NCBI GenBank assembly: GCA_023417065.1
Contig: JAEZGH010000135.1
Location: forward strand, 1 to 38,286
DNA from: Bacteroidota bacterium
Lineage (GTDB): Bacteria > Bacteroidota > Bacteroidia > Cytophagales > Cyclobacteriaceae
Direction: 5' to 3'
Length of the DNA stretch: 38,286 bases
Every line of letters starts with the position of its first letter. Position 1 is the stretch's first letter. This document shows, piece by piece, positions 8,205 to 16,722 of the stretch. A program made the position numbers and the translations under genes. The notes under the pieces were generated by a model. That model searched no databases. It was not told the origin of the DNA and saw nothing but the letters and a program-made list of their open reading frames with translations.

Positions 8205-10640
8205 ATGCGAATTTTCAAATTTTTGCTAAGCCTGACCCTTACCCTGGGGCTAATATACCTTCTCGACAACCGGTGGGTTGTCAACAATCAGCCCATCCCG
8301 CCCCTTGGAAAGTTTCTGGATCCTTTTCACGGGTTCTGGCAAAACATCGAGCCAAGACAAGTAAAAGTCAAAGATGTCCAGGTTCCCGGCCTCAGCGGCA
8401 CGGTGCAGGTTGTCTTCGACAGTCTGATGGTCCCACACATCTTTGCCGAAAATGAGGACGACCTCTTCTTTGCGCAGGGCTACATAACGGCGTATCATCG
8501 TTTGTGGCAGATGGAGTTTCAAACGCATGCTGCTGCAGGGCGTCTTTCAGAGGTCATTCAAAGTGATGCAGCCCTCGATTATGACCGGCGCCAGCGGCGT
8601 CTGGGAATGGCCTATGGCGCTGAACAGGCGTTGGAGGCGATGATGAAGGACGCGAACGTGAGCCGCGCCATCACGCAATACACAAATGGTGTGAATGCCT
8701 ACATCGAATCCCTCTCCTACCGCGACCTTCCTTTCGAATATAAGCTGCTGGATTACCAACCTGAGCCCTGGACGCCCCTGAAGATGGGGCTGCTGCTGAA
8801 GAACCTTTCGCAATCGCTCAACATCAAGGAGAATGATTTCGAGATGACAAATGCGTTGAAGCTGTTCGGGAAGGACATTGTCGACATGCTGTATGCTGAG
8901 AATGATCATCCCGCCGGCGATCCTATTGTGGACAATCCCGGTGGATGGAATTTTACTCCCATCAAGCTGGACAGCGTTCCTCCGGCGCTTCCGGACCAGC
9001 TGGTTTCACTTCCGGCCACGCACGACAAGGCTCGCGGGGTAGGAAGTAATAACTGGGCTGTCCATGGTTCGCGGACGGCGTCGGGACAACCTATTCTGAG
9101 CAACGACCCGCATCTTTCCCTTTCACTGCCGTCGATCTGGTACGTTGTCCATCTCAATGCTCCCGGCATAAATACGATGGGCGCCTCCTTTCCGGGCACG
9201 CCGCTGGTGATTCTCGGATTCAATGACTCCATCGCGTGGGGCTGCACGAATGGTCAGCGCGACCTCACGGACTGGTACAGCATAAAATTCAAAGACGCAT
9301 CGCGTAACGAATACCTCAGTGACGGGAAGTGGAAAAAGACCACAAAGCGTATTGAGGCTTTCAAGGTAAGAGGCGGCGAGACGTTTTACGACACGGTGAT
9401 CTATACTCATCACGGCCCCGTTGTGTACGACCGGAACTTTCACGGCGACCACGAGAAAAACCACTATGCCTTCCGCTGGCTTGCGCACGACGGCTCTGAG
9501 GAGCTTAAGACATTTTACCTGCTGAACAAAGCGCGGAACTACGACGATTTCACGAAAGCGCTGACGTACTGGTCCGGCCCGGCACAAAACTTTGCCTTCG
9601 CCTCAGTTCAGGGGGATATTGCCATCCATATTCAGGGCAAGTTTCCCGTCAGACGGAAAGATGAGGGCAGGTTCGTCCTGGATGGCACAAGTACGCATAC
9701 GGAATGGAAGGCATACATTCCGCAGGACCAGTTGATTTACAGTCACAATCCCAGCCGGGGATTTGTAAGTTCTGCCAATCAGTATCCGGCTGACGCAACG
9801 TATCCGTATTATATTCAGTCACATTACTACGAAACATTCCGCAACCGTCGTATCAACGAGGTGCTGACGAAAACGACAAACGTCACGCCATTCGATATGA
9901 TGAAACTTCAGAATGACAATTACAACCTCCAGGCCGCTGAAAGCTTACCGCTGATGCTTTCGCTGCTGGACACTGTTTCGCTCAAAGGCGAAGAACGCCG
10001 CATAGCAGAAGCGTTAGGCTACTGGGACTTTTTCAACAACCGCGAGTCGATGGAGGCGTCGTACTACGAAGCCTGGTGGGAGACAATGCTCGACTTAACG
10101 TTTGATGAATTCAGAAAAGAGAACGTTTCTCTTGCAATGCCGAATGATTTCAGCGTAATCCGGATCATGAAAAGCAATCCCGGCTTTTCTTTCTTCGACA
10201 AACTCGATACCCCTGAAAAGGAAACGCTTAAAGAAATTGTCAACGAAGCGTTTCAAAAGAGTGTCGCGGCCATCCGTGAGTGGGAAGCTCAGAAGCATCA
10301 ACCCGCGCAGTGGGCGGACTACAAGGACACGTATATTCAGCATCTGTTACAGATGGAGCCGTTGAGTCACCATCCGCGCATTGGTGGAAATTCAGGTATT
10401 GTCAACGCGGCGGGTAAGCGCGTGGGCCCCAGCTGGCGTTATGTCGTAAGCATGGAACGACCCATCCGTGCCTGGGGCATCTACCCTGCCGGCCAAAGTG
10501 GAAATCCGGGTAGCCCCTATTACAAGAATTTCATCGACGATTGGGCTGCTGGTAATTACTATCAACTGATATTCGACCGACAAATTGAGTCCGTCAAGGA
10601 AAGAGGTATCCTCACTGTTTCACTTAAACCGAAAAACTAA
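8205..10640 (+). CDS. Penicillin acylase-family (Ntn hydrolase) protein
   Basis: This is an 811-residue member of the penicillin/acyl-homoserine-lactone acylase family, which cleaves amide bonds after autoproteolytic maturation into two chains. A hydrophobic segment at about 5-20 suggests export or membrane anchoring. The alpha-chain region contains AQGYITAYHRLWQMEF and AGRLSE; the probable N-terminal nucleophile is S281 in GVGSNNWAV, matching the SNxW start of the mature beta chain. Further family landmarks are ILSNDPHL and WGCTNGQRDLTDWY. It is divergent from kdsC and overlaps the next gene by one base (TAATG). Substrate cannot be deduced: beta-lactam side chains, AHLs, lipopeptides or other N-acyl compounds are possible. 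Confidence 0.92.
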   Translation: MRIFKFLLSLTLTLGLIYLLDNRWVVNNQPIPPLGKFLDPFHGFWQNIEPRQVKVKDVQVPGLSGTVQVVFDSLMVPHIFAENEDDLFFAQGYITAYHRLWQMEFQTHAAAGRLSEVIQSDAALDYDRRQRRLGMAYGAEQALEAMMKDANVSRAITQYTNGVNAYIESLSYRDLPFEYKLLDYQPEPWTPLKMGLLLKNLSQSLNIKENDFEMTNALKLFGKDIVDMLYAENDHPAGDPIVDNPGGWNFTPIKLDSVPPALPDQLVSLPATHDKARGVGSNNWAVHGSRTASGQPILSNDPHLSLSLPSIWYVVHLNAPGINTMGASFPGTPLVILGFNDSIAWGCTNGQRDLTDWYSIKFKDASRNEYLSDGKWKKTTKRIEAFKVRGGETFYDTVIYTHHGPVVYDRNFHGDHEKNHYAFRWLAHDGSEELKTFYLLNKARNYDDFTKALTYWSGPAQNFAFASVQGDIAIHIQGKFPVRRKDEGRFVLDGTSTHTEWKAYIPQDQLIYSHNPSRGFVSSANQYPADATYPYYIQSHYYETFRNRRINEVLTKTTNVTPFDMMKLQNDNYNLQAAESLPLMLSLLDTVSLKGEERRIAEALGYWDFFNNRESMEASYYEAWWETMLDLTFDEFRKENVSLAMPNDFSVIRIMKSNPGFSFFDKLDTPEKETLKEIVNEAFQKSVAAIREWEAQKHQPAQWADYKDTYIQHLLQMEPLSHHPRIGGNSGIVNAAGKRVGPSWRYVVSMERPIRAWGIYPAGQSGNPGSPYYKNFIDDWAAGNYYQLIFDRQIESVKERGILTVSLKPKN

Positions 10641-10990
10641 TGAAGTTCGTCGCGCAGGTTCTTGCCATCTTATTGCTGGGTTACATTGCCGAAATCATGC
10701 TTCCCTGGTATAGTATTGCGTTCGTCGCCTTCATTGCAGGGTATTGGCTGCACACGGGCTGGAACTTTATATCGGGGTTTGTGGGTGTCGCTGCACTCTG
10801 GGGGATCAAGCTGTTCAAGATCACTTCGGTTGCAGCGTCTGATCTGGCTGACAAGGTGGCCATCATATTTCCTGTGAAGGAAACGTGGATACTTATCGCG
10901 GTGACGTTATTCCTCGGCGGACTCATCGGTGGCCTTGCCACTACAACGGGTGGGCTCCTGCGCAGGAAAAAGAGGCAAGTGTACTATTAG
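10640..10990 (+). CDS. Small multi-pass membrane protein, unknown function
   Basis: I do not recognise this 116-residue protein. It is strongly hydrophobic, with predicted membrane segments at about 4-36, 42-60 and 80-105, a short acidic/lysine-containing loop before the last helix and a basic C-terminus (RRKKRQ). Its ATG overlaps the stop codon of the upstream acylase gene (TAATG), so translation is very likely coupled. The pairing suggests an accessory membrane role for the acylase, or simply an operon passenger; nothing in the sequence distinguishes these. Confidence 0.8.
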   Translation: MKFVAQVLAILLLGYIAEIMLPWYSIAFVAFIAGYWLHTGWNFISGFVGVAALWGIKLFKITSVAASDLADKVAIIFPVKETWILIAVTLFLGGLIGGLATTTGGLLRRKKRQVYY

Positions 10991-11220
10991 GTTTCTGATT
11001 CCAGATGGACAAGCGCTCCGATTACAGCATTCCGTAGCATAAAGGTTCAAGGTTCCGGGGTCAGGGTGCATGGGTGACAGCTCCCGGTAACTGTAACGGT
11101 TGTTGCTTCGTGGAGGGTTTCGTTGCAGATTCCAGTACCATTGTCAGGTAGCCCTATGGTCCCACAAAAGCAAATCTTAAATAGAAGCGCCTCGCGTGAA
11201 TGTTATGACTGACAGTATTC
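10991..11220. other. Intergenic region with short repeat words, no gene seen
   Basis: This stretch contains TTTCTGATTCCAGATGG, AAAGGTTCAAGGTTCCGG and related words shared with other intergenic regions of the window. It also carries GGTAACTGTAACGG and CCCGGTAACTG. It lies between the acylase pair and the AraC-type regulator. I see no open frame, tRNA or terminator that I would defend. Confidence 0.4.
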
Positions 11221-12009
11221 ATGATTGATGTTTTTCGGTTTCGTGACTCAACAGCGCTGACGACGCCACGACGGGTAGTCAGGTATGTGCTCGTGTTGTG
11301 TACTTCGGGGTCGGCTACGATCACTGTCGACGAAGATGATTTTGAATTATACCCAAATGATGTAATTACCATTACGTCGGGACAAATTCACTACTTCAAA
11401 AAACTGGCACAAGCAGAAGGTTTTATCCTTGAGTTTACGCTGGACTTCTTCTGCAAGGACGATAAAGACATCGAGCTCATCTTCCACAACGGGTTGTTTT
11501 GTCACTTCGCGATGAACGAAGTCATACGCATCAACAATGATTTTATCGAAAAACAACTACTCACCATTCAGCAGGAGCTCAACGAAAAGCCTTATCAGTA
11601 TCTCACCTCCGTACACAGCCGCATTGAACTTATTCTGGTGGAGATCAACCGGGCCAAGATAACCAAGGGTGATGAAATCTGGAAGCCTGATGCCTTGTTC
11701 CTGAAGTTTCTTGAGGCTGTGCGCGATAATTTTGAAAAAGACTATTCTGTATCACAGTTTGCTGAAATGCTTCAGACTACGGAAATCAAACTCAACGAAC
11801 TTGCCAAGATACATACCGGGAAAACGGCTCAGAACGTGATCTACTCACTTGTTGTCTCGGAAGCAAAGCGATTGTTGATTTATGAAAACCTGTCGGTAAA
11901 GGAAGTAGCGTTCAAGCTGGGTTTCAGCGACCCGTTCTATTTCTCCAATTTCTTCAAGAAACAGACGAATGTCTCGCCCAAACTCTACAAGGAGCGGCAT
12001 TCGATCTGA
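11221..12009 (+). CDS. AraC-family transcriptional regulator
   Basis: This 262-residue protein has an N-terminal cupin-like sensing domain (about 1-140) and a C-terminal AraC DNA-binding domain. The first helix-turn-helix lies at roughly 176-200 (SVSQFAEMLQTT) and the second at 225-247, with the family signature SVKEVAFKLGFSDPFYFSNF and then SPKLYKERH. It is transcribed towards the cupin gene 99 bases downstream, which may be its target (inference). The effector is unknown. The start at ATG 11221 gives a complete cupin-like domain. Confidence 0.93.
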   Translation: MIDVFRFRDSTALTTPRRVVRYVLVLCTSGSATITVDEDDFELYPNDVITITSGQIHYFKKLAQAEGFILEFTLDFFCKDDKDIELIFHNGLFCHFAMNEVIRINNDFIEKQLLTIQQELNEKPYQYLTSVHSRIELILVEINRAKITKGDEIWKPDALFLKFLEAVRDNFEKDYSVSQFAEMLQTTEIKLNELAKIHTGKTAQNVIYSLVVSEAKRLLIYENLSVKEVAFKLGFSDPFYFSNFFKKQTNVSPKLYKERHSI

Positions 12010-12108
12010 ATGTTCTATGCTTTTCTCAGGATTTTCTATTCTTTAGCCTGGTGCCTTCGATGATCTTTGTATCTGTCAAATCACAACGACAGCTAACACA
12101 AAAACATC

Positions 12109-12465
12109 ATGGTAATGAACACAGACATCAACAATTACATTGTGCGAAACAATCAGGAATGGCAACCGCTGGTAGAAGCGGGTACTCAGTACGAAGGAGT
12201 TTGGGTTAAGTCACTTCTCTATAACGAAACGCAACGCCGCTCAACGTCCATACTGCTGAAATTTGAACCTGGTAGTAGTTACCCCTACCACAATCACCCG
12301 GCAGGTGAAGAGATCTTTGTCCTCGATGGTGAGGCCATCATTGAAAACGCCATCCTGCATGGAGGCGATTATCTGTACACGCCACCCAATTTCAAACATT
12401 CCGTTCGTTCAGAAACAGGATGCACGATGCTACTCGTGATTCCGGCAGAAGTGGAGCTGCTTTGA
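12109..12465 (+). CDS. Cupin-domain protein, ChrR-like
   Basis: A 118-residue single-domain cupin. Motif 1 contains YPYHNHPAGEEIFVLDGE, giving H61, H63 and E67 or E68 as probable metal ligands; motif 2 has GGDYLYTPPNFKHS with H97 as the remaining ligand. It resembles the cupin part of ChrR-type anti-sigma proteins and small stand-alone metal cupins, but no sigma factor gene is nearby. The ATG at 12109 is used; another ATG lies two codons further in. A dioxygenase or isomerase role is possible. The neighbouring AraC-type regulator is the only contextual clue. Confidence 0.88.
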   Translation: MVMNTDINNYIVRNNQEWQPLVEAGTQYEGVWVKSLLYNETQRRSTSILLKFEPGSSYPYHNHPAGEEIFVLDGEAIIENAILHGGDYLYTPPNFKHSVRSETGCTMLLVIPAEVELL

Positions 12466-12955
12466 TCAGGTTCAAGGTTCAGGTTTCAGGGTTCAAGGTT
12501 GATGATTGTGCCAGTAAGTATCACTAAATATCGTCCACCTTCCCGGCTCCCTTCCCCGCCGCGGAGAAGGGCTGGGGGGGATGAGGTTATTTCTGATTCC
12601 TGATGCTGATTGGGGAAACAGGGTTCATAAAGGCCAGCACAGGCAGGAGGTTCAAGGATGAATAAGTGTGTGCTAACCGTAACGCTTGACGTGTCGGAAC
12701 ATGTGATTGTTGCCGGTTGCCGGTCCCCTGTTGCCGGTTGAATTGCTCAAATGAGGTCCTCAACTCTCCCACTTTCCTCTCAAACTCGCACTGCTATCTT
12801 CGAAGCACATGCGGTAACCGCGTTTGCTCACGTGGGGCACATGTGACTCGTGGGACAATGAACTGGTGACTGCCGACCTGACCAGCTACCCAGCTACCAG
12901 CCACCGAGCCGGCACATTGCAACCGGCCACGGCAACAAGACCAAGGCCATGTAGA
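12466..12955. repeat. Repeat-rich intergenic region including family C (copy 2)
   Basis: No gene is supported in these 490 bases. 12466-12500 has TTCAAGGTTCAGGTTTCAGG-type words. 12540-12590 is a C/G-rich imperfect palindrome (CTTCCCCGCCGCGGAGAAGG and flanks) reminiscent of REP-like elements. 12700-12740 repeats TTGCCGGTTGCCGG. 12777-12885 is the inverted partner of 6505-6640. The region sits between the convergent cupin and histidine kinase genes. Confidence 0.65.
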
Positions 12956-15900
12956 TCACGAATCAGAAATCAACAAGTGGCACGTGAATTCCGATCCTTC
13001 GCCCGGAGTGCTGTGAACAGTGATAAGTCCGTCGTGATTTTCAACGACCTTCTTGCATATCGCCAGGCCCATGCCCGTGCCGGAATATTGCGACACACTG
13101 TGAAGGCGCTGAAACATCTGGAATATCTTGTTATAGTATTGTTCCTCGAAACCAATACCGTTATCGGATACCTGGATTTGCAAATAGTTCTTCTGAGAAT
13201 TTGCCGCCGGGTGTCCGATATCTTTCCCGGATACCACTTTGCCAGTGACTGATACCACCGGAGCCCTGTCGGGATGACGGAATTTGATGGCATTGCCAAT
13301 GAGGTTCTGAAAAAGCTGATGCAGCTGTGAACGGTTTCCTGTATAGTCCGGCAGACGCGAGATGTTAATTTGCGCACCATGCTCCCGGATCGCTTCCTGT
13401 AGATCGCCAACCACTTCATTAAGCAATTCATTCAGGTCGATGTGGTGAAAACTCTTTGCCTCGGCATTAATCTTCGAAAAGTTCAGGATGTCATCGATCA
13501 TGGAGCTCATCCTTCCTATGGATGCGAGTATCCGGTGAAAGTATTCACGGCCACCGGGCGAAAGCCTCTCCTGTTCACTTTCGAGGATACTGTTTGTAAA
13601 CACCTGAATCTTCCGGAGAGGTTCGCGCAGGTCGTGGCTCGCGACGAATGCAAACGTCGAGAGTTGTTCATTGACCGTGAGCAGTTCGAAGTTCTTTTGG
13701 CTTAGCGACTCGTTGAGCAACTGCAATTCATTCTTGGCGTGTACCCTGTCGGAGATATCGTGAAGAATTGTGAGGACCGCGTAAACTTCGTTGGCATCAT
13801 TCCGCAGCGGAACGAAGAAGCCTTCATCAAATCTTCCGGGTTTCAATGATTCTTCTTCAGGGAAATGCAGCAGTTCACCTTCAAACGCACGTCTAAACCG
13901 ATCCAGCCAGATCGGTTGCTGGCGCACAGCCGGAAAAGCTTCATAAATGGTATGTCCAAGCACCTCAGAACGCGGCATTCCGTATTCTTCCTCACATTGT
14001 TTATTCCAGAGCAAGTACCTCAGCTCGCGATCGACAACGGCCACGCGGTTTATGCTGGATTCGAGGAGGGCATCAATGAAACTCATGCGCTCGCGGGTTT
14101 CGCGCTCGTGCTGCAGCTCCTGCGTGATGTCGCGAACGGTGCCGATGAAGCGCATCTCGCCATCGACCTCCAGCAACTCACTCGCTGCGCGCAGCCTTCG
14201 CACTCTGCCATCCGGCAACTGAACCCTGAAGTCAAACATGCCGAGTGAACCCGGCTCCGCTGTGTTAAGTTTCTGCATTTCCCCGCGGAAGTGCTCGCGA
14301 TCATCGGGATGCAGCGCTTCTATGAAGGCTTTGATAGATGGCTGCGTCGTGGCCGGATCGAGACCGAAGAGTTCATACAGGTTGTCACTCCATACAATTT
14401 CATCAGTGGCGAGGTTCCATTGCCAGTTGCCCATCTGCGAGATCTTCTGAGCCTGGCGGTCGATAGAGTGATGCAGATTGATTTTGTCCTGAGCAGTTTT
14501 CAAGTCCTGAATATCCTGTACGAGCCCAACCGTCTGCCAGACGCTGCCGTCGGTGTGTCGTTTAAAAACGGTATCACGCACTTTAAACCAGCGCCACGTC
14601 CCCGAGGCAGCCTTCACCCGAAGCTGGATCTCAAGCGTATCATTTCCCTGGAGTTCACAAAGCGCGCGCGTCTGGGCAATCCAGCGGTCGAGGTCATCCG
14701 GATGAACAAGCCTCTGAAAAATTGCCGAGCCACCTTCGTAAACCTCTTCAGGTGTCAGTCCCACGTAATCCTTTACCTTGCCGTTAACCCACACTATTCT
14801 GCCTTCGTCAAGGTCATTGACATAAATGATATCAGGTGTGGAGTTAGCGATTTGCTGAAGGAAGTGCTTGCTGTCGCTCGCGTCGAATTCTGCACTCATA
14901 CGCTCCGTTTTATCCTGGAACGTTGCCACTACACCATCCTCAAGTTTCAACGCTGAAACCTCGAACCACCTCTCAGTCTTGCCTGACCTGAAGTAATGTT
15001 CAAACCGAACTGGCTCCCCCTTCAGCGTTACCTCTTTAAACCGTTCCATCATGCCGGACTTGACAGCGGCCGGATAAACCTGTGAGAGGCGTTGATCGGT
15101 CAGGTCTTCGGTCGAAAAGATTTCACTGGCGATCCTGTTATGGTATTTCCATTCAAAGTCAACGATCTTGTTTGAGTCTTCATTCCGAACGCTCTCTAAA
15201 ACCTGGATTCCATTGAGCGAGGAATTGAAGATTGCCTCAAGCAGGTGATTGTTTTCCTGGATCTTCTTTTCAGCGAGGAATTCATCATTTACGTCAATCA
15301 GTGTTCCTACCCAGAACTCCACCTCATTGGCGTCATTTTTCAGCGGGAGAATAGTGTCAAGGTGCCACCGGTAGTCGCCGTCTGCATTGCGAAGTAACGT
15401 TTCGTTATTGTAAGGCATGCCATACCGTCGGGCGTAGTTCCACTTCGACGTCACTTCCCGGACCTGACTTGGATGGATCAATCCACATTTCACATACTGA
15501 TAACAGGCACTTCCCTCAAGCGTAAGCCCGGTATACGCGTGCCAAAGGTCATTAAACAGCAGGAAGTTGCCGTCGGCGTCACTGAGCCATACGAGGTGAG
15601 GCATACCGTCGAGGCATTTCTGGAGCAGTTCCTGTTTCAGTTCCAGCTGTTTCCATGCTTTGGTCGACGAATGGATTTGAAAAGCATCAATTTCCGCAGC
15701 CTTTCCAAATCCATGAACTATTTTAATACTCCCATCGCCGCCAATGACCCGAAAGTGGTAATCGATCGACCTTGTTTTTGAAAGGTTAGTGATGAGCGCA
15801 GTAACATAGAGGTAGTCTTCGGGGTGAATCAGATAGAGCTGTCCTTCAATCTGGATCCTGTAGTTAAAATTCAAGGTTAGTTGGCTGAAGTCAACGCGTT

Positions 15901-16033
15901 CGATCGCTGGGGCATTTTCTTCATCAAAATGCCATGGTCCGGCTATAGACCAGGCTTCCTGATCAACGAGGATCCACAGTCCGGGAGTGTTCGCGGATGC
16001 TGTTTGTGGCGATCTGTTTACGAAGTCTTCCAT
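12956..16033 (-). CDS. Soluble multi-PAS sensor histidine kinase
   Basis: This 1025-residue kinase has no membrane segment. I count about six PAS-like modules between residues 10 and 770; several carry PAS_3-type features such as HPDDLDRW and HPDDREHF, with PAC-like ends such as GLVQDIQ and GTVRDITQEL. A short coiled coil follows, then HisKA with the phosphorylation site ASHDLREP (H800). The GHKL ATPase domain shows the N box NLIGNAIKF near 910, DNGIGF at 957-962 and GTGMGLAICK near 987. There is no receiver domain and no response regulator gene next to it, so it is an orphan. Signals are probably intracellular ligands, redox or light; no cofactor-binding residue can be assigned. Phytochrome-type kinases have related C-termini but no GAF/PHY is visible. 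Confidence 0.94.
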   Translation of the reverse strand: MEDFVNRSPQTASANTPGLWILVDQEAWSIAGPWHFDEENAPAIERVDFSQLTLNFNYRIQIEGQLYLIHPEDYLYVTALITNLSKTRSIDYHFRVIGGDGSIKIVHGFGKAAEIDAFQIHSSTKAWKQLELKQELLQKCLDGMPHLVWLSDADGNFLLFNDLWHAYTGLTLEGSACYQYVKCGLIHPSQVREVTSKWNYARRYGMPYNNETLLRNADGDYRWHLDTILPLKNDANEVEFWVGTLIDVNDEFLAEKKIQENNHLLEAIFNSSLNGIQVLESVRNEDSNKIVDFEWKYHNRIASEIFSTEDLTDQRLSQVYPAAVKSGMMERFKEVTLKGEPVRFEHYFRSGKTERWFEVSALKLEDGVVATFQDKTERMSAEFDASDSKHFLQQIANSTPDIIYVNDLDEGRIVWVNGKVKDYVGLTPEEVYEGGSAIFQRLVHPDDLDRWIAQTRALCELQGNDTLEIQLRVKAASGTWRWFKVRDTVFKRHTDGSVWQTVGLVQDIQDLKTAQDKINLHHSIDRQAQKISQMGNWQWNLATDEIVWSDNLYELFGLDPATTQPSIKAFIEALHPDDREHFRGEMQKLNTAEPGSLGMFDFRVQLPDGRVRRLRAASELLEVDGEMRFIGTVRDITQELQHERETRERMSFIDALLESSINRVAVVDRELRYLLWNKQCEEEYGMPRSEVLGHTIYEAFPAVRQQPIWLDRFRRAFEGELLHFPEEESLKPGRFDEGFFVPLRNDANEVYAVLTILHDISDRVHAKNELQLLNESLSQKNFELLTVNEQLSTFAFVASHDLREPLRKIQVFTNSILESEQERLSPGGREYFHRILASIGRMSSMIDDILNFSKINAEAKSFHHIDLNELLNEVVGDLQEAIREHGAQINISRLPDYTGNRSQLHQLFQNLIGNAIKFRHPDRAPVVSVTGKVVSGKDIGHPAANSQKNYLQIQVSDNGIGFEEQYYNKIFQMFQRLHSVSQYSGTGMGLAICKKVVENHDGLITVHSTPGEGSEFTCHLLISDS

Positions 16034-16214
16034 ACACGCAACTGTTGACAGGGAGTGAAGTCAAACTACACCTGCTCTTCCAGGCCTAACATGAACTATG
16101 AATCACCAGAAAGGACCTAAAAATCAGTGCCGGAAGGCCGTTCACCTAATCTGGAAAAAATTAACCAGTTTTCAATGCGGCGAAGGCGGGATTTTGCCCC
16201 GCAGCCGGGGGTAT

Positions 16215-16709
16215 TTACAGATCTATCCTCATAACATAGTCGTTCATCCAGTATTTCCCGATGGGGATGTCTTCCTGGCGGAGGATGGAGAACCCATACC
16301 GAAGGTAGAAGTTCAACGCCGGATTGTAGCGGTTAACGTTTAACACAACTGAGGGCACGTTGGCATGCGACGCCCGCGAGCATACTTCGTCCACCAGGTT
16401 CCTGCCAAACCCACGCCCCTGACAATCGGGAAGCACGTACAACTTATGGATCTTCCATATCCCGGGGCTTTCTTTCCAGGGACCAAATGACACGAAACCT
16501 TTTGCGACCTCATCTTCCAAAAGCAGCAGGAACACCTGACTGCCATCATCCATACTTTGCTTTAATACATCTTCTGAATAGATCGTGTCAAGCATGTATG
16601 TTATCTGTTCCTCTTCGAGGATTGGGGTATATACTTTCCACCATGTCTTTTCCGCCAGGTCCTGAATTACAGAGATGTCTGCAGGAGTGGCATTCCTGAT
16701 TACAACCAT
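16215..16709 (-). CDS. GNAT-family N-acetyltransferase
   Basis: A 164-residue single-domain GNAT enzyme, transferring an acetyl group from acetyl-CoA to an unknown amine. The acetyl-CoA-binding motif A is KLYVLPDCQGRGFGRNLV (QGRGFG pyrophosphate loop), and the C-terminal NPALNFYLRYGF is the usual motif B. The start is ATG. It lies 13 bases downstream of the antiporter gene on the same strand, so the two probably share a transcript. The 181 bases between it and the histidine kinase hold no gene. Confidence 0.9.
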   Translation of the reverse strand: MVVIRNATPADISVIQDLAEKTWWKVYTPILEEEQITYMLDTIYSEDVLKQSMDDGSQVFLLLLEDEVAKGFVSFGPWKESPGIWKIHKLYVLPDCQGRGFGRNLVDEVCSRASHANVPSVVLNVNRYNPALNFYLRYGFSILRQEDIPIGKYWMNDYVMRIDL

Positions 16710-16722
16710 AATGTGGGATCAG

